64,000 nt of DNA from Polynucleobacter sp. JS-JIR-II-50 (GTDB lineage Bacteria; Pseudomonadota; Gammaproteobacteria; Burkholderiales; Burkholderiaceae): NCBI RefSeq assembly GCF_018687895.1, contig NZ_CP061307.1:682001-746000 (forward strand). The letters run 5' to 3'. Both the position numbers and the translations under genes were made by a program. The notes under the pieces are model-generated. The model did no database searches. It had not been told where the DNA came from and saw only the letters and a program-made list of their open reading frames with translations. Every line of letters starts with the position of its first letter. The first letter of the stretch is position 1. This document shows positions 25,464 to 36,205 of this stretch, piece after piece.

Positions 25464-26883
25464 GGGAGATAAGCCAGTCAATATTGAGGTGACTGAGCCA
25501 ATTAAAGTCGAAGCACTGGATTTGGATGCCCAGGGAATTGCACGTCTAGCCCCTAATGAGGAAGAGACCGCCCAAGGTCAAAGCGGTAAGGTGATCTTTA
25601 TTAAAGGCGCGCTGCCAACCGAGTTGGTCACTTACACCATCACCAGTAATAAAGCGCGCTTTAGCAAAGCCAAAGTACGCGACATTCTGAAACCCGCCGT
25701 GTTTAGGGCGGAACCTAAGTGCAAAGCCTTTGGTGTGTGTGGTGGCTGCACCATGCAGCATCTCGATATCAGGGCGCAAGTAGCGATGAAGCAGCGTGTA
25801 CTTGAGGATGACTTGCAACACATTGCCAAAGTAAAGCCGCAAGAAATTCTGCGCCCGATGGGTGGGCCTACTTGGGAATATCGTCACCGAGCACGTCTAA
25901 GCGCTGTCAATCGCTCCATTAAAAAAGGTACGGTACTGATTGGTTTTCATGAGGGTAAGAGTGGCTATGTAGCTGACATGCTAGCTTGTGAAATTTTGCC
26001 TAAGCACGTATCAGACTTATTGCCCGAGATGCGCAAGTTAGTGATGGGATTATCGATTGTTGACCGTATGCCGCAGATTGAGATTGCGGTAGGCGAGCCG
26101 GAAGATGCCCTCTCGGATGATCCCAAGAAATCAAAACCAGTCACCGCTTTAGTGTTTCGCAATCTTAAACCTTTAACTGTTGAGGATGAGCAACGTCTCC
26201 GACAGTTTGCTGATCAGCACCAGGTTTGGGTATGGCTCCAACCCAAGGGGATTGAGACTGTTGCGCCGTTTTATCCTGAGACCGGCAAACTTTGTTATCG
26301 GCTGCCTGAGTTTGAAATTGAGATGCCCTTTAAACCTGCGGATTTCACACAGGTAAATCATATGATGAATCGTGCATTGGTGAGCAGGGCGATTCGATTG
26401 CTTGAAGTCAAAGAAACGGATCGAGTATTGGATCTCTTTTGCGGTATTGGCAACTTCACATTACCGCTTGCCAGAAAAGCAAAACAAGTTTTGGGGATCG
26501 AGGGTTTAGAGAGTTTGACAACTCGAGCTAAAGCCAATGCAGAACATAACGGACTCGTTGATAAAGCTAGCTTTATGCAAAGCGACTTATTTCAAGTTAC
26601 AACAGAAACGATTGCATCGTGGGGCAAAGCAGAGCGCTGGTTAATGGATCCGCCGCGCGAGGGTGCAATGGAGATTTGTAAGGCGCTAGCAGAGTTGCAT
26701 ATTTCGCAAAGTGAATTGTTGCCAAAACGTATTGTTTACGTATCCTGCAATCCTAAAACTTTGGCGAGGGATGTGGAGATCTTGTGCCATCAGGCGGGCT
26801 ACACATTGAGTAGTGCGGGCATAATTAATATGTTCCCCCACACCTCCCACGTGGAGTCTATGGCCGTATTTGTTCGTCTGTAG
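25456..26883 (+). CDS. rlmD: 23S rRNA (uracil-1939-C5)-methyltransferase RlmD
   Basis: About 475 residues. An N-terminal TRAM domain (IKVEALDLDAQGIARL) is followed by the Fe-S cysteines (CKAFGVCGGC plus CEILP). The SAM domain has RVLDLFCGIGNFTLPLA and WLMDPPREGAME, and the catalytic Cys sits in VYVSCNPKTLARD. The likely start is ATG 25456, overlapping the exonuclease stop by 8 bases; ORF extension to 25414 adds an unlikely N-terminus. The acidic loop EPEDALSDDPKKSK is an insertion typical of betaproteobacterial forms. No strong ribosome site is visible, suggesting translational coupling. Confidence 0.92.
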   Translation: MRRGDKPVNIEVTEPIKVEALDLDAQGIARLAPNEEETAQGQSGKVIFIKGALPTELVTYTITSNKARFSKAKVRDILKPAVFRAEPKCKAFGVCGGCTMQHLDIRAQVAMKQRVLEDDLQHIAKVKPQEILRPMGGPTWEYRHRARLSAVNRSIKKGTVLIGFHEGKSGYVADMLACEILPKHVSDLLPEMRKLVMGLSIVDRMPQIEIAVGEPEDALSDDPKKSKPVTALVFRNLKPLTVEDEQRLRQFADQHQVWVWLQPKGIETVAPFYPETGKLCYRLPEFEIEMPFKPADFTQVNHMMNRALVSRAIRLLEVKETDRVLDLFCGIGNFTLPLARKAKQVLGIEGLESLTTRAKANAEHNGLVDKASFMQSDLFQVTTETIASWGKAERWLMDPPREGAMEICKALAELHISQSELLPKRIVYVSCNPKTLARDVEILCHQAGYTLSSAGIINMFPHTSHVESMAVFVRL

Positions 26884-27049
26884 CCCCACAAACTCCTAAT
26901 TTAGTTCTATTTTCCGTAAGTATTGCCCATATTTAGTGCATTTAGCTTGATGCTGGTGCGGCGCCCTCAAAATCATGTCTTATAGAAGAGTAGATTGAGC
27001 TTGTGCAGTGATGTATTGCTGCCCAACTTTTTATCTTCTGGAGAGCGTC
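26884..27049 (+). other. rlmD downstream / small-ORF leader region
   Basis: Non-coding stretch between rlmD and the 26-codon ORF. No strong terminator or consensus promoter was identified; GGTGCGGCGCCCTC is locally GC-rich and could fold weakly. Confidence 0.25.
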
Positions 27050-27130
27050 ATGAAAGCCTCAGATAGTTTTGCAATCTTATTGATTTTGGTTGCGCTATCC
27101 TATGCTGTGAGCATGTTTGTAGCGACTTAA
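27050..27130 (+). CDS. Tiny single-pass membrane peptide, 26 codons
   Basis: ATG with GGAGAG six bases upstream. The product is almost entirely one hydrophobic helix (FAILLILVALSYAVSMFVAT) after MKASDS. It resembles the general style of small inner-membrane peptides but no family was recognised. It is isolated between rlmD and the minus-strand Bax-inhibitor gene, and the shared terminator region lies 37 bases downstream. Coding status is supported by the ribosome site and the clean TM segment only. Confidence 0.45.
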   Translation: MKASDSFAILLILVALSYAVSMFVAT

Positions 27131-27166
27131 TTATTTAGCTAAACAAACAGACTAAATAGCAGCAGT

Positions 27167-27189
27167 AAAAAAGGCGCCCGCAGGCGCCT
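27167..27189 (-). terminator. Intrinsic terminator of the BI-1 family gene
   Basis: AGGCGCC-CGCA-GGCGCCT stem-loop (27172-27189). On the minus strand it is followed by TTTTTT (A-run 27167-27172), placing it 44 bases after the minus-strand stop. Confidence 0.85.
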
Positions 27190-27232
27190 GATGAGAACAA
27201 CACACTAAAGTTTTAGCGTGTCTTAATTTCCC

Positions 27233-27934
27233 TTAATCTCTATTACCACCAACAATACCCAAGAGGGCAAGTAAGTTGGTGAAGACGTTATACACATCTA
27301 AATAAATAGCCAATGTAGCCATGATGTAGTTTGTCTCGCCACCATTGATGACGCGTTGCACATCAACCAAGATAAAGGCTGAGAAGATGGCGATGGCTAA
27401 CACCATCACAGTCAACATCAAAGCTGGCAATTGCAACCAGATGTTCGCCAATGAGGCAACGATTAGGAGTAACACGCCAACCATGAGCCATTTGCCCATT
27501 CCGGCAAAGTCGCTCTTACTTACAGTGGCAATAGTTGCCATCGTGGCGAAGATGGCAGCGGTGCCACCAAAGGACAGCATGATGAGGGTCGCACCATTGC
27601 TATAGCTGTTGAGGGTGAAGCCAATCAAACGGGACATCATGATGCCCATAAAGAAGGTAAAGCCCAGAAGCAAGAGGACGCCAACACCGGAATCTTTATT
27701 CTTTTCAATTGCCCAGAAGAAACCAAAGGCTACGGCCATGAAGACGATGAAGCCAATAAAGGGGCTGCCAGAGAACAGGTCTAGACCCATAGCAACTCCA
27801 AGCCAGGCGCCAATCACAGTTGGAACCATGGAGAGCGCCAAAAGGGCGTAAGTATTGCGGAGTACGCGATTGCGTACTTGGACGGTGCTAATTGAGCCGG
27901 TTTGGCCAAAGCCGTAAGAGTTCAGATCACTCAT
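27233..27934 (-). CDS. Bax inhibitor-1 / YccA family membrane protein
   Basis: 233 residues with seven predicted spans. Family features are the early VLRNTYALLALSMVPT, the central LLLLGFTFFMGIMMSRL, and the end ILVDVQRVINGGETNYIMAT then YLDVYNVFTNLLALLG, which contains the conserved Asp pair of the TMBIM calcium-leak fold. In E. coli YccA regulates FtsH; a role in membrane protease control or ion leak is possible here. It is monocistronic, with its own terminator. Confidence 0.92.
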   Translation of the reverse strand: MSDLNSYGFGQTGSISTVQVRNRVLRNTYALLALSMVPTVIGAWLGVAMGLDLFSGSPFIGFIVFMAVAFGFFWAIEKNKDSGVGVLLLLGFTFFMGIMMSRLIGFTLNSYSNGATLIMLSFGGTAAIFATMATIATVSKSDFAGMGKWLMVGVLLLIVASLANIWLQLPALMLTVMVLAIAIFSAFILVDVQRVINGGETNYIMATLAIYLDVYNVFTNLLALLGIVGGNRD

Positions 27935-28112
27935 ATTGACTCCTTCTTTTCATAGTGAATACAAGAGCCCATGAAGGGCTGTTGAGCTTAAGTATAGACA
28001 AAACACCCTAATTTCAAGCCCCCACAGAAAAGACCTACAAATTAAAGGCTTATGCCCTGTAAATTCAAGGGCTTAGCCCTACAGACATAGGGGTAAATAC
28101 GGTCAGGCAATG

Positions 28113-28118
28113 TATAAT
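28113..28118 (+). promoter_or_regulatory. Candidate -10 element for ndk
   Basis: A perfect TATAAT lies 75 bases before the ndk start. No good -35 is seen at 16-18 bases, so the assignment is tentative. Confidence 0.35.
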
Positions 28119-28193
28119 TCGGGGGTCGCTGGAGTGGGGCGGCTTATTGACCTCACCTAGCAAATACCTTTGAAATCACTATTGGAGTCTTGC

Positions 28194-28619
28194 ATGGCAA
28201 TTGAACGCACCCTTTCTATTATCAAACCTGATGCTGTCGCTAAAAACGTCATCGGCAAAATCTATGACCGTTTTGAATCCGCTGGTTTGAAGATCATTGC
28301 TTCCAGAATGGCGCATTTGTCACAAAATGAAGCTGAGCAGTTCTACGGCGTTCATAAAGACCGTCCTTTCTTCAAAGATTTAGTGAGCTTCATGATTTCT
28401 GGTCCTGTAATGATTCAAGTATTGCAAGGCGAAGGCGCAATTGCTAAGAATCGTGATTTGATGGGCGCTACTGATCCGAAGAAGGCAGAAAAAGGCACAA
28501 TCCGTGCTGACTTTGCTGACAGCATTGATGCAAACGCGGTTCACGGTTCTGATGCTCCTGAAACAGCTGCTGTGGAAGTTGCATTCTTCTTCCCTGGCAT
28601 GAATGTTTTCAATCGTTAA
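28194..28619 (+). CDS. ndk: Nucleoside diphosphate kinase
   Basis: 141 residues, standard length. [15 protein letters not shown] opens the protein and the phosphorylated His117 lies in [12 protein letters not shown]. It balances nucleoside triphosphate pools. ATG 28194 has GGAG seven bases upstream and aligns with family N-termini; an upstream in-frame start at 28170 would add an atypical octapeptide. It heads a long rightward run of core genes. Confidence 0.97.
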   Translation: MAIERTLSIIKPDAVAKNVIGKIYDRFESAGLKIIASRMAHLSQNEAEQFYGVHKDRPFFKDLVSFMISGPVMIQVLQGEGAIAKNRDLMGATDPKKAEKGTIRADFADSIDANAVHGSDAPETAAVEVAFFFPGMNVFNR

Positions 28620-28665
28620 TCAACGATTGCTAACGAACAACCTATTTAATTTATAAGTAGGCGCA

Positions 28666-29898
28666 GTGACCTCCCCGCGCGTAAATCTCTTAGATTTTGA
28701 CGCTGACCAAATGGCAGCGTATGTCGCGGGGTTGAATGAAAAGCCCTTTAGGGCAAAGCAACTCATGCAGTGGATACACCAACGCGGTGTAGCTGACATT
28801 AATGATATGAGTGATTTAGCAAAAAGCTTTAGGGCAACTTTGCTAGATAAAGCTGAAGTACTTTCCCTCCCCGTTATCAAAGATGAGCACGCCAATGACG
28901 GTACACGCAAGTGGCTATTGGATGTGGGCGCTGGTAATGCGGTCGAGTCTGTGTTTATTCCTGAGGATGATCGAGGCACCTTGTGTATCTCTTCTCAGGC
29001 GGGCTGTGCAGTCAATTGCCGTTTTTGCTCAACTGGGCACCAAGGCTTCTCACGCAATCTGACTTCTGGCGAAATCATTGGACAACTTTGGTTTGCTGAG
29101 CATCTTTTGCGCAATGACCCACAAGCAGTTCGTCGCATTGAAAAGTTTCCAACGCCAGGTTGGGAGCACACTGGTCGAGTGATTTCTAATGTGGTGATGA
29201 TGGGCATGGGTGAGCCCTTGCTCAACTATGACAACGTGGTTTCTGCATTGCGCTTGATGCTGGATGATAGGGCGTACGGTTTATCACGCCGTCGTGTGAC
29301 AGTCTCCACATCAGGTGTAGTGCCGATGATTGATCGTCTCGCACAAGATTGCCCAGTAGCGTTGGCAGTTTCTTTGCACGCACCGAATGACGCATTACGC
29401 GATCAATTGGTGCCACTCAATCAAAAATATCCTTTACGTGAATTGCTTGATGCGTGCGAACGTTACTTGCCATTTGCGCCGAGGGACTTCTTGACCTTTG
29501 AATACTGCATGCTCGATGGCGTGAATGACTCCGACATCCAAGCAAAAGAATTAGTGCGCTTACTCAGAAACATTAAGTGCAAAATTAATCTCATCCCATT
29601 CAATCCTTTCCCAGAGTCCGGTCTCAAGCGCTCATCAGCGCAACGCGTCAATGCTTTTGCTGGCATCCTTTTAGATGCGGGCATGGTGGCTACTGTACGA
29701 AAGACACGCGGTGATGACATTGCAGCCGCCTGCGGTCAGTTGGCAGGAGATGTTGTAGATCGCACTCGTGTGCGTGAACGCGCTGTTCACAATGCCGAGA
29801 TTGAACTCGCCGAGGTTGAGCCGGATGAAGAGTTTGATCAAGATACCAATCTGGGGCCAAACGAGCATCCCATTGAGTGGCTCAAAAAGCTGAAGTAA
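28666..29898 (+). CDS. rlmN: Dual-specificity 23S rRNA/tRNA adenine-C2 methyltransferase RlmN
   Basis: 410 residues from GTG. The radical-SAM cluster is CAVNCRFC (Cys-x3-Cys-x2-Cys); [14 protein letters not shown] and the methyl-carrying Cys near [16 protein letters not shown] are present. It methylates A2503 of 23S rRNA and A37 of some tRNAs. The C-terminal 40 residues after the core are an acidic extension ([16 protein letters not shown]), longer than E. coli RlmN. It lies 46 bases after ndk, without an evident ribosome site, and is followed by ispG. Confidence 0.95.
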   Translation: MTSPRVNLLDFDADQMAAYVAGLNEKPFRAKQLMQWIHQRGVADINDMSDLAKSFRATLLDKAEVLSLPVIKDEHANDGTRKWLLDVGAGNAVESVFIPEDDRGTLCISSQAGCAVNCRFCSTGHQGFSRNLTSGEIIGQLWFAEHLLRNDPQAVRRIEKFPTPGWEHTGRVISNVVMMGMGEPLLNYDNVVSALRLMLDDRAYGLSRRRVTVSTSGVVPMIDRLAQDCPVALAVSLHAPNDALRDQLVPLNQKYPLRELLDACERYLPFAPRDFLTFEYCMLDGVNDSDIQAKELVRLLRNIKCKINLIPFNPFPESGLKRSSAQRVNAFAGILLDAGMVATVRKTRGDDIAAACGQLAGDVVDRTRVRERAVHNAEIELAEVEPDEEFDQDTNLGPNEHPIEWLKKLK

Positions 29899-29925
29899 TA
29901 ATTAGAACCCAACCCATAGATCCTA

Positions 29926-31194
29926 ATGCGCTCTAATCATTCATTGCCACCACTTCCGCTAGGTCCATCCCCTAAGCGTGCAACGCGTCAAGCAACCGTT
30001 GCCTGGAAAACCAACATCATTACCGTTGGTGGAGATGCGCCGGTGCGCGTGCAGTCAATGACTAATACCGATACTGCGGATGCGGTGGGTACTGCAATTC
30101 AGGTAAAAGAATTAGCTCGCGCTGGTTCGGAGATGGTGCGTATCACTGTCAATACTCCAGAGGCAGCTGCCGCAGTTCCCTATATTCGTGAGCAGTTAGA
30201 CAAGATGGATGTTTTGGTGCCATTGATTGGCGACTTCCATTACAACGGCCATACTTTATTAAACGATTTTCCGGAGTGCGCTAAAGCCCTCTCCAAGTAC
30301 CGCATCAACCCAGGCAATGTGGGTAAGGGCGCCAAGCGCGATCCACAATTTGCACAAATGATTGAAGCTGCTTGCAAATACGACAAGCCTATTCGAATTG
30401 GTGTGAATTGGGGCAGCTTGGATCAAGAGCTTCTGGCTTCGATTATGGATAGCAATGCAGCCCTGACAAATCCAAAAACCGCTCAAGAAGTGATGATTGA
30501 GGCTTTGATTCAGTCGGCTTTGCAGTCAGCAGAAAAAGCGGTTGAGTTTGGTATGAATCCTGACCAAATTTTGCTTTCTTGCAAAGTCAGCAATGTTCAA
30601 GATTTAGTTGCTGTGTATCGTGATTTGTCTCGTCGCTCTGACTATCCGCTGCACTTGGGTCTAACTGAAGCAGGTATGGGCAGCAAAGGTATCGTGTCTT
30701 CAACAGCAGCAATGGGTATTTTGTTGCAAGAAGGTATTGGCGATACGATCCGTGTTTCATTGACGCCTGATCCAGGCGCTCCTCGTGAAAATGAAGTTAT
30801 CGTTGCCCAAGAAATATTACAAACCATGGGCTTGCGTAATTTCACGCCGATGGTGATTGCATGTCCAGGTTGCGGAAGAACTACCAGCACTACCTTCCAG
30901 GAGTTGGCAGCGAATATCCAGTCTTATTTGCGTCAACAGATGCCTGTTTGGAAGAAAACCCATCCTGGCGTAGAGAATATGAACGTCGCCGTGATGGGCT
31001 GTATCGTGAATGGCCCAGGCGAGAGTAAGCATGCCAATATTGGTATTTCCTTGCCAGGAACGGGTGAAACCCCTGCGGCGCCAGTGTTTGTCGATGGAAT
31101 TAAAGTCAAAACGCTGCGTGGTGAGAAAATTGCCGAAGAGTTTCAGGTGATCGTAGATGACTATGTCAAACAAAACTACGCTGCCAAGCTTTAA
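29926..31194 (+). CDS. ispG: 4-hydroxy-3-methylbut-2-enyl diphosphate synthase IspG
   Basis: 422 residues. [19 protein letters not shown] marks the TIM-barrel start, and the 4Fe-4S ligands are in [10 protein letters not shown] and GCIVNGPGE. It makes HMBPP in the MEP isoprenoid pathway. The sequence lacks the large insertion found in plant/chlamydial IspG. The rlmN-ispG-hisS order is common in proteobacteria, though the RodZ/PilF genes often found between them are absent here. Confidence 0.96.
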   Translation: MRSNHSLPPLPLGPSPKRATRQATVAWKTNIITVGGDAPVRVQSMTNTDTADAVGTAIQVKELARAGSEMVRITVNTPEAAAAVPYIREQLDKMDVLVPLIGDFHYNGHTLLNDFPECAKALSKYRINPGNVGKGAKRDPQFAQMIEAACKYDKPIRIGVNWGSLDQELLASIMDSNAALTNPKTAQEVMIEALIQSALQSAEKAVEFGMNPDQILLSCKVSNVQDLVAVYRDLSRRSDYPLHLGLTEAGMGSKGIVSSTAAMGILLQEGIGDTIRVSLTPDPGAPRENEVIVAQEILQTMGLRNFTPMVIACPGCGRTTSTTFQELAANIQSYLRQQMPVWKKTHPGVENMNVAVMGCIVNGPGESKHANIGISLPGTGETPAAPVFVDGIKVKTLRGEKIAEEFQVIVDDYVKQNYAAKL

Positions 31195-31211
31195 CAAGAC
31201 GAATAATAAAA

Positions 31212-32540
31212 ATGACTGATGAGAACAAGCAAACCAAAGTCCAGAAAACGCAAAAGATAAATGGCGTGCGCGGTATGAATGATTTACTGCCAGCAGATGC
31301 TGCGCAGTGGGCTCATCTTGAGCATGTATTACGTGATTTGACTCGTGCTTACGGCTATGAGTTTTTGCGAACACCCATTGTTGAGGCAACTGCAGTATTT
31401 CAACGTGGTATCGGAGAAGTTACCGACATTGTCGAAAAAGAAATGTACTCGTTCGAGGATCGCTTAAATGGCGAGCAACTCACCTTACGTCCTGAGGGTA
31501 CTGCCGCTTTAGTACGTTCTGTAATTGAAAATAACTTGCTATACGAAGGACCTAAGCGTCTTTGGTATACCGGACCGATGTTTCGTCATGAGCGCCCACA
31601 GCGTGGTCGCTATCGCCAGTTCCACCAGTTTGGTATTGAGGCCTTAGGGTTTGCCGGACCTGATATTGATGCTGAAATCATTCTCATGGGTCAGCGCTTA
31701 TGGGATGAGTTAGGTTTGAAGGGCGTCCGTTTAGAAATAAACTCCCTAGGCCAGGCTCCTGAGCGTGCCGAGCACCGCGCCGCATTGGTAGCTTACTTTG
31801 AGAAAAATCAATCGCAGCTCGATGAAGATTCACAGCGTCGTCTCACTACCAATCCCTTGCGTATATTGGATTCTAAAAATCCAGAGATGCAGGCATTGAT
31901 TGAAGGCGCACCAAAATTATTGGATTTCTTGGGCGAAGAGTCGCTGAAGCATTTCAATGCAGTACAGGCATTAATTAAAGCGAATAACATCCCCTGTAAA
32001 ATTAATCCTCGTTTAGTTCGCGGTCTTGATTACTACAACCTCACTGTATTCGAGTGGGTGACTGATGAATTAGGTGCTCAAGGCACTATTGCTGGCGGTG
32101 GACGCTATGATCCATTGATTGAGCGTATGGGTGGCAAAGCTGCGCCAGCTTGTGGTTGGGCTATGGGTATGGAGCGGGTTCTGGAACTCATGAAGATTTC
32201 TGGATCATTGCCAGAAGCTCAGGCCCAATGCGATATTTTTGTATTGCATCAAGGTGGCGATACTTTGACCGCTGCCATGATCATCGCCGAACGCTTGCGG
32301 AGCGCTGGAATCGATACCATCTTATTCTGTCCCCCTGACGGTCAATCGGCCAGCTTTAAGTCCCAAATGAAGAAGGCGGATAGTAGTGGGGCCGCCTTTG
32401 CGGTCATTATTGGGCCTGATGAATTAGCCAAGAATGAGGCGCAACTCAAGGACTTGCGCGGTACGGGTGAGCAAAAGTCCGTGCCTCTGGATGATGTCTT
32501 GGGGGCGGCAATTGATGCCTTAGTAGGCGCCTCCGAATAG
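31212..32540 (+). CDS. hisS: Histidyl-tRNA synthetase
   Basis: 442 residues, class [19 protein letters not shown] opens the enzyme; motif 2 is [19 protein letters not shown]; the histidine-specific [15 protein letters not shown] and motif 3 ([11 protein letters not shown]) follow, with an anticodon-binding domain at the end. It starts 17 bases after ispG. A second HisRS-like gene, hisZ, occurs at 39.8 kb and lacks the anticodon domain. Confidence 0.97.
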   Translation: MTDENKQTKVQKTQKINGVRGMNDLLPADAAQWAHLEHVLRDLTRAYGYEFLRTPIVEATAVFQRGIGEVTDIVEKEMYSFEDRLNGEQLTLRPEGTAALVRSVIENNLLYEGPKRLWYTGPMFRHERPQRGRYRQFHQFGIEALGFAGPDIDAEIILMGQRLWDELGLKGVRLEINSLGQAPERAEHRAALVAYFEKNQSQLDEDSQRRLTTNPLRILDSKNPEMQALIEGAPKLLDFLGEESLKHFNAVQALIKANNIPCKINPRLVRGLDYYNLTVFEWVTDELGAQGTIAGGGRYDPLIERMGGKAAPACGWAMGMERVLELMKISGSLPEAQAQCDIFVLHQGGDTLTAAMIIAERLRSAGIDTILFCPPDGQSASFKSQMKKADSSGAAFAVIIGPDELAKNEAQLKDLRGTGEQKSVPLDDVLGAAIDALVGASE

Positions 32541-32588
32541 AATTAAGCTAATACACACTAATTACCTATTAAATGAGTTTGGATTGAC

Positions 32589-33248
32589 ATGCCTTTAGAT
32601 CTAGAAGAACAAGAACAATTAGACCAATTCAAAGCGTTTTGGCAAAAGTACCGTAACCTCATTACTGGGGTCGTTACGGTTGCCTTGTTTGCGTATGCTG
32701 CTTACAGTGGATATCAATGGTGGCGTAATAGTCAGGCACTCGAAGCCTCTAAGCTTTATGAAACGATGGTAGGTGCCATTGCTAAAGGTGATAAAGACCA
32801 GACTCTGCGCGCAACAGATGATTTACAAAAAGATTTTGGCCGTACTCCTTACGCAGCCATGTCTAGTTTGATCGCTGCACGAATTGCATCGGATGCAGGC
32901 GATAGCGCAAAAGCTTTGGAGTATTTGCGTTGGGCGGCAAAAAATGCATCCAATGATGGTTATCTTGGATTGGCGAAATTACGCCTAGTAACTCTATTGA
33001 TTGAGCAGGGCAGTGAAAAAGATTTTGCAGAGGCCGATCAAATTTTGAATGAGAAACCGATTGCTGGTTTTGAATCTTTATGGCTTGAGCGTCGTGGTGA
33101 TTGGTATTTGGCGCAAAAGAAAAATGAGCAAGCTAAAGTAAGCTATCAAGAAGCCTGGAAAAAATTAGACCAAGCAAAAGAATTTCCTGAAGAGGCGCGT
33201 CGTCTTCTCAAGGTTAAATTAGATGCGGTTGGAGGAGTTGCTCAGTGA
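32589..33248 (+). CDS. yfgM: YfgM-like periplasmic TPR protein (ancillary SecYEG factor)
   Basis: 219 residues. The cytosolic N-terminus (LEEQEQLDQFKAFWQKY) is followed by one span (LITGVVTVALFAYAAYSGYQ) and TPR-like helices in the periplasm (AAMSSLIAARIASDAGDSAK). E. coli YfgM associates with SecYEG and PpiD. It lies between hisS and bamB, as in E. coli, and its TGA overlaps the bamB ATG. Confidence 0.92.
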   Translation: MPLDLEEQEQLDQFKAFWQKYRNLITGVVTVALFAYAAYSGYQWWRNSQALEASKLYETMVGAIAKGDKDQTLRATDDLQKDFGRTPYAAMSSLIAARIASDAGDSAKALEYLRWAAKNASNDGYLGLAKLRLVTLLIEQGSEKDFAEADQILNEKPIAGFESLWLERRGDWYLAQKKNEQAKVSYQEAWKKLDQAKEFPEEARRLLKVKLDAVGGVAQ

Positions 33249-34405
33249 TGACTAAAGAAATGAAGCGTTTACCGATGCGCTTAGGCGCCGCCTTGGTATT
33301 GGGTGCCGTGGTAATTGCTTTAGCTGCATGCTCTGGTGGCTCCAGGGTAAGGAAACCCGCTGATTTAGTGACCGTTACTAATCAATTTGATTTGCAGCCC
33401 GTATGGTCAACCAGCATTGGTTCATCTGAATCATTTAACTTTCATCCTATTGTTGCTGGCGACGCGGTATATGTAGCCTCTCATGGTGGGAACTTGGCAA
33501 AGATTGATTTAGCAACCGGCAATAAGGTCTGGTCAGTATCCGTTCCTGAACGTTTGGCTATTGGTCCTGGCTCTGATGGCCGCACTACTGTAGCCGTGAG
33601 CACCAAAGGCATGGTCTACGCCTATGACGACACTGGCAAGCCGATGTGGAATGTCAGTGTTGGTAGCGAAGTATTAAGTGAGCCAGTGGTAGCCGGTGGT
33701 GTTGTCGTAGTGCGTGCGCTAGACAATCGCTTCATTGGACTGGATGCGCTAACGGGCGCTAAAAAATGGACTTATCAGCGTCAACAGGCTGCATTGTCAT
33801 TACGTGTCGGCTACGGCATGCTGGCTATTGGCAATGAAGTCATCGTTACTGGTTTCACTGGTGGGCGCTTTGGCATGATTGCTATTGCTAATGGCGGCTT
33901 AGTGTGGGAGACACCCGTTTCTTTTCCAAAGGGCTTCTCAGAGATTGAGCGCTTGAATGATGTCACCGCTAAACCAAGTATGGAAGGCGATATCCTCTGC
34001 GCAGTCTCTTATCAAGGACGCATTGGTTGCGGGCAGGCTCGTACAGGCAACCTTTTATGGTTCAAAGACTATTCAAGTTATACCGGTACCTCACAAAGCA
34101 CCGACATGGTTTTCTCAGCAAACGATAAGTCTTATGTCACCGCCTTTGCAACAAAAGACGGTACTCAAGTTTGGGAAAACACACAGCTGACATTCCGTGA
34201 TGTTGGTGAGTCGCTTGCGGTGGGTAGGGTGTTGCTTATGGGCGATGCTCAAGGTTATATCCATGCATTTTCACAGGCGAATGGCGAGATGGTTGCGCGT
34301 ATTCGTCACGACAGTAGTCCAATCTCGGCTGCCCCCATTGCGGTAGGTGGCCTCATCTTGGTTCAATCTCAAGGTGGAAAAATAGCGGCGTACAGTCCAA
34401 AATGA
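33248..34405 (+). CDS. bamB: Outer-membrane assembly lipoprotein BamB
   Basis: About 385 residues. The lipobox is IALAACSGG. The rest is an eight-bladed beta-propeller with PQQ-like repeats such as [26 protein letters not shown] and [14 protein letters not shown]. BamB binds BamA in the beta-barrel insertion complex. The ATG at 33248 overlaps the yfgM stop (TGATG) and the gene end overlaps der (ATGA), so the three genes are translationally coupled. Confidence 0.95.
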   Translation: MTKEMKRLPMRLGAALVLGAVVIALAACSGGSRVRKPADLVTVTNQFDLQPVWSTSIGSSESFNFHPIVAGDAVYVASHGGNLAKIDLATGNKVWSVSVPERLAIGPGSDGRTTVAVSTKGMVYAYDDTGKPMWNVSVGSEVLSEPVVAGGVVVVRALDNRFIGLDALTGAKKWTYQRQQAALSLRVGYGMLAIGNEVIVTGFTGGRFGMIAIANGGLVWETPVSFPKGFSEIERLNDVTAKPSMEGDILCAVSYQGRIGCGQARTGNLLWFKDYSSYTGTSQSTDMVFSANDKSYVTAFATKDGTQVWENTQLTFRDVGESLAVGRVLLMGDAQGYIHAFSQANGEMVARIRHDSSPISAAPIAVGGLILVQSQGGKIAAYSPK

Positions 34406-35766
34406 ATCCAGTTATCACTATCGTCGGCCGTCCCAATGTGGGAAAGTCGACTCTCTTTAATCGCTTAACGCGTTCACGTGATGCATTGGTGGCGGACTTT
34501 TCTGGTTTAACCAGGGATCGACACTATGGCAAAGGCCGTATCGGCGAACGCGCTTTCATTTGCGTAGACACCGGTGGTTTTGAGCCAGTAGCCAAGACCG
34601 GTATCGTTGCTGAGATGGCAAAGCAGACTAAGCAAGCCGTTGCTGAATCTGACATTGTGATTTTCTTGGTTGACGGTCGCCTCGGTATGGCGCCACAAGA
34701 TCGCGTCATCGCGGATTTCTTACGTAAGACTGGCCGACCAGTCATCCTCGCAGTTAATAAAACAGAAGGCATGCAGGCTGGCGTTGTCACAGCCGACTTC
34801 CATGAGCTTGGTTTAGGCGAGCCGTTCCCAATTTCTTCAGCGCATGGTGATGGTGTGCGTGGCTTGATCGACGACGCATTAGATTCCCTTGGTATTGCAG
34901 AGCCAGATGAAGATGAATTGGCTAACGATCCAAATCGTCCAATGAAGATCGCCGTAGTAGGGCGCCCTAACGTTGGCAAATCAACATTGATTAACAAATT
35001 AATCGGTGAAGAGCGCGTCATTGCATTTGATATGCCGGGCACCACTCGTGATGCGATCGAAGTTCCATTTGAACGGAATGGCAAGCCTTACATCTTGGTT
35101 GACACTGCAGGTTTACGTCGCCGTGGAAAAGTTTTTGAAGCAATTGAAAAGTTTTCTGTTGTTAAAACATTGCAAGCGATTGCTGACTGTAATGTGGTGA
35201 TCTTGATGTTAGATGCTCAGCAAGATATTTCTGAACAAGATGCGCACATCGCTGGATTTATTGTGGAAGCTGGCCGCGCTTTAGTGGTTGCAGTGAATAA
35301 GTGGGATGGCTTGGATGCCTATGTAAAAGAGCGTGCTCGATTAGAGATTGCACAAAAGCTACGCTTCCTCGATTTTGCAAATGTGCACCCAATCTCCGCT
35401 AAAAAGGGTACAGGCCTTAAGGAGCTCTTTAAGGATGTGGATTCTGCTTATGCAGCTGCAATGGCAAAACTACCAACCCCACGCTTAACCCGTATTTTGC
35501 AAGAGGCAATTGAGCATCAACAGCCTAAACGCGTTGGTATGGGCCGTCCTAAATTGCGGTATGCCCACCAAGGGGGCATGAATCCTCCAATTGTGGTCAT
35601 TCATGGCACATCCTTGAGCGGGGTGACGGATAGCTACAAGCGATACTTAGAAGGTCGCTTTAGGGATGTCTTTAAATTACGCGGTACGCCTCTGCGTATT
35701 CAGATGAATACCGCCAAAAACCCCTACGTAGAAGCGGATAAGGGTAAAAAAGGCAAAAAGCGTTAA
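34402..35766 (+). CDS. der: Ribosome-assembly GTPase Der (EngA)
   Basis: 454 residues with two tandem GTPase domains. G1 motifs are [12 protein letters not shown] and [13 protein letters not shown]3 motifs are DTGGFEP and DTAGLRRRG; the second G4 is NKWD and the first NKTE. A KH-like domain and a basic tail (DKGKKGKKR) close it. Der matures the 50S subunit. It starts inside the bamB stop (ATGA). A hairpin without a T-run follows at 35797-35825. Confidence 0.97.
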   Translation: MNPVITIVGRPNVGKSTLFNRLTRSRDALVADFSGLTRDRHYGKGRIGERAFICVDTGGFEPVAKTGIVAEMAKQTKQAVAESDIVIFLVDGRLGMAPQDRVIADFLRKTGRPVILAVNKTEGMQAGVVTADFHELGLGEPFPISSAHGDGVRGLIDDALDSLGIAEPDEDELANDPNRPMKIAVVGRPNVGKSTLINKLIGEERVIAFDMPGTTRDAIEVPFERNGKPYILVDTAGLRRRGKVFEAIEKFSVVKTLQAIADCNVVILMLDAQQDISEQDAHIAGFIVEAGRALVVAVNKWDGLDAYVKERARLEIAQKLRFLDFANVHPISAKKGTGLKELFKDVDSAYAAAMAKLPTPRLTRILQEAIEHQQPKRVGMGRPKLRYAHQGGMNPPIVVIHGTSLSGVTDSYKRYLEGRFRDVFKLRGTPLRIQMNTAKNPYVEADKGKKGKKR

Positions 35767-35796
35767 TTTGAGCTGAGTTTTATCTTTCATTCGAAA

Positions 35797-35825
35797 TGGG
35801 CTTGATTTTTTTGAAAATCAGCCCA
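35797..35825 (+). terminator. Hairpin after der
   Basis: TGGGCT(T)GATTTT pairs with AAAATCAGCCCA over a TTTG loop, with one bulged T. The stem is stable but lacks a downstream T-run, so termination may be partial and hfq could be partly co-transcribed. Confidence 0.5.
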
Positions 35826-35953
35826 ATATAGAGGGCTGAGTGATTAGTTTGTAATAAATGATTTGCAGTGCAGGTTTGTAGTGAATTGGTATTTAATAAA
35901 AAAAGCAAGACTCCCAAAAAAAGTAATTAAGCAAAAAATAATTAAGGAGCAGT

Positions 35954-36205
35954 ATGAGTAATAGCAACCCCAACAAAATTCAATTACTTCAGGATCCTTT
36001 TCTCAATGCTTTACGTAAAGAGCATGTTCCTGTTTCGATCTATCTTGTAAACGGTATTAAGTTACAGGGCAATATTGAATCTTTTGATCAATATGTTGTC
36101 CTCTTGCGTAATACCGTGACACAGATGGTTTACAAACATGCAATCTCCACGATCGTTCCTGCTCGTGCGATTGATTTCCGTTTGGAAGAAGCTAGCCCTG
36201 TATAA
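35954..36205 (+). CDS. hfq: RNA chaperone Hfq
   Basis: 83 residues. Sm1 is [24 protein letters not shown], cut here for length, with Gln-rich start QLLQDPF and Sm2 [13 protein letters not shown] carrying the YKHAI motif. The distal/proximal face residues Q8 and KH are conserved. AAGGAGC precedes the ATG. Hfq matches small RNAs with mRNAs. It precedes hflX-hflK-hflC as in most proteobacteria, with a short, few-residue C-terminus typical of betaproteobacteria. Confidence 0.97.
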   Translation: MSNSNPNKIQLLQDPFLNALRKEHVPVSIYLVNGIKLQGNIESFDQYVVLLRNTVTQMVYKHAISTIVPARAIDFRLEEASPV

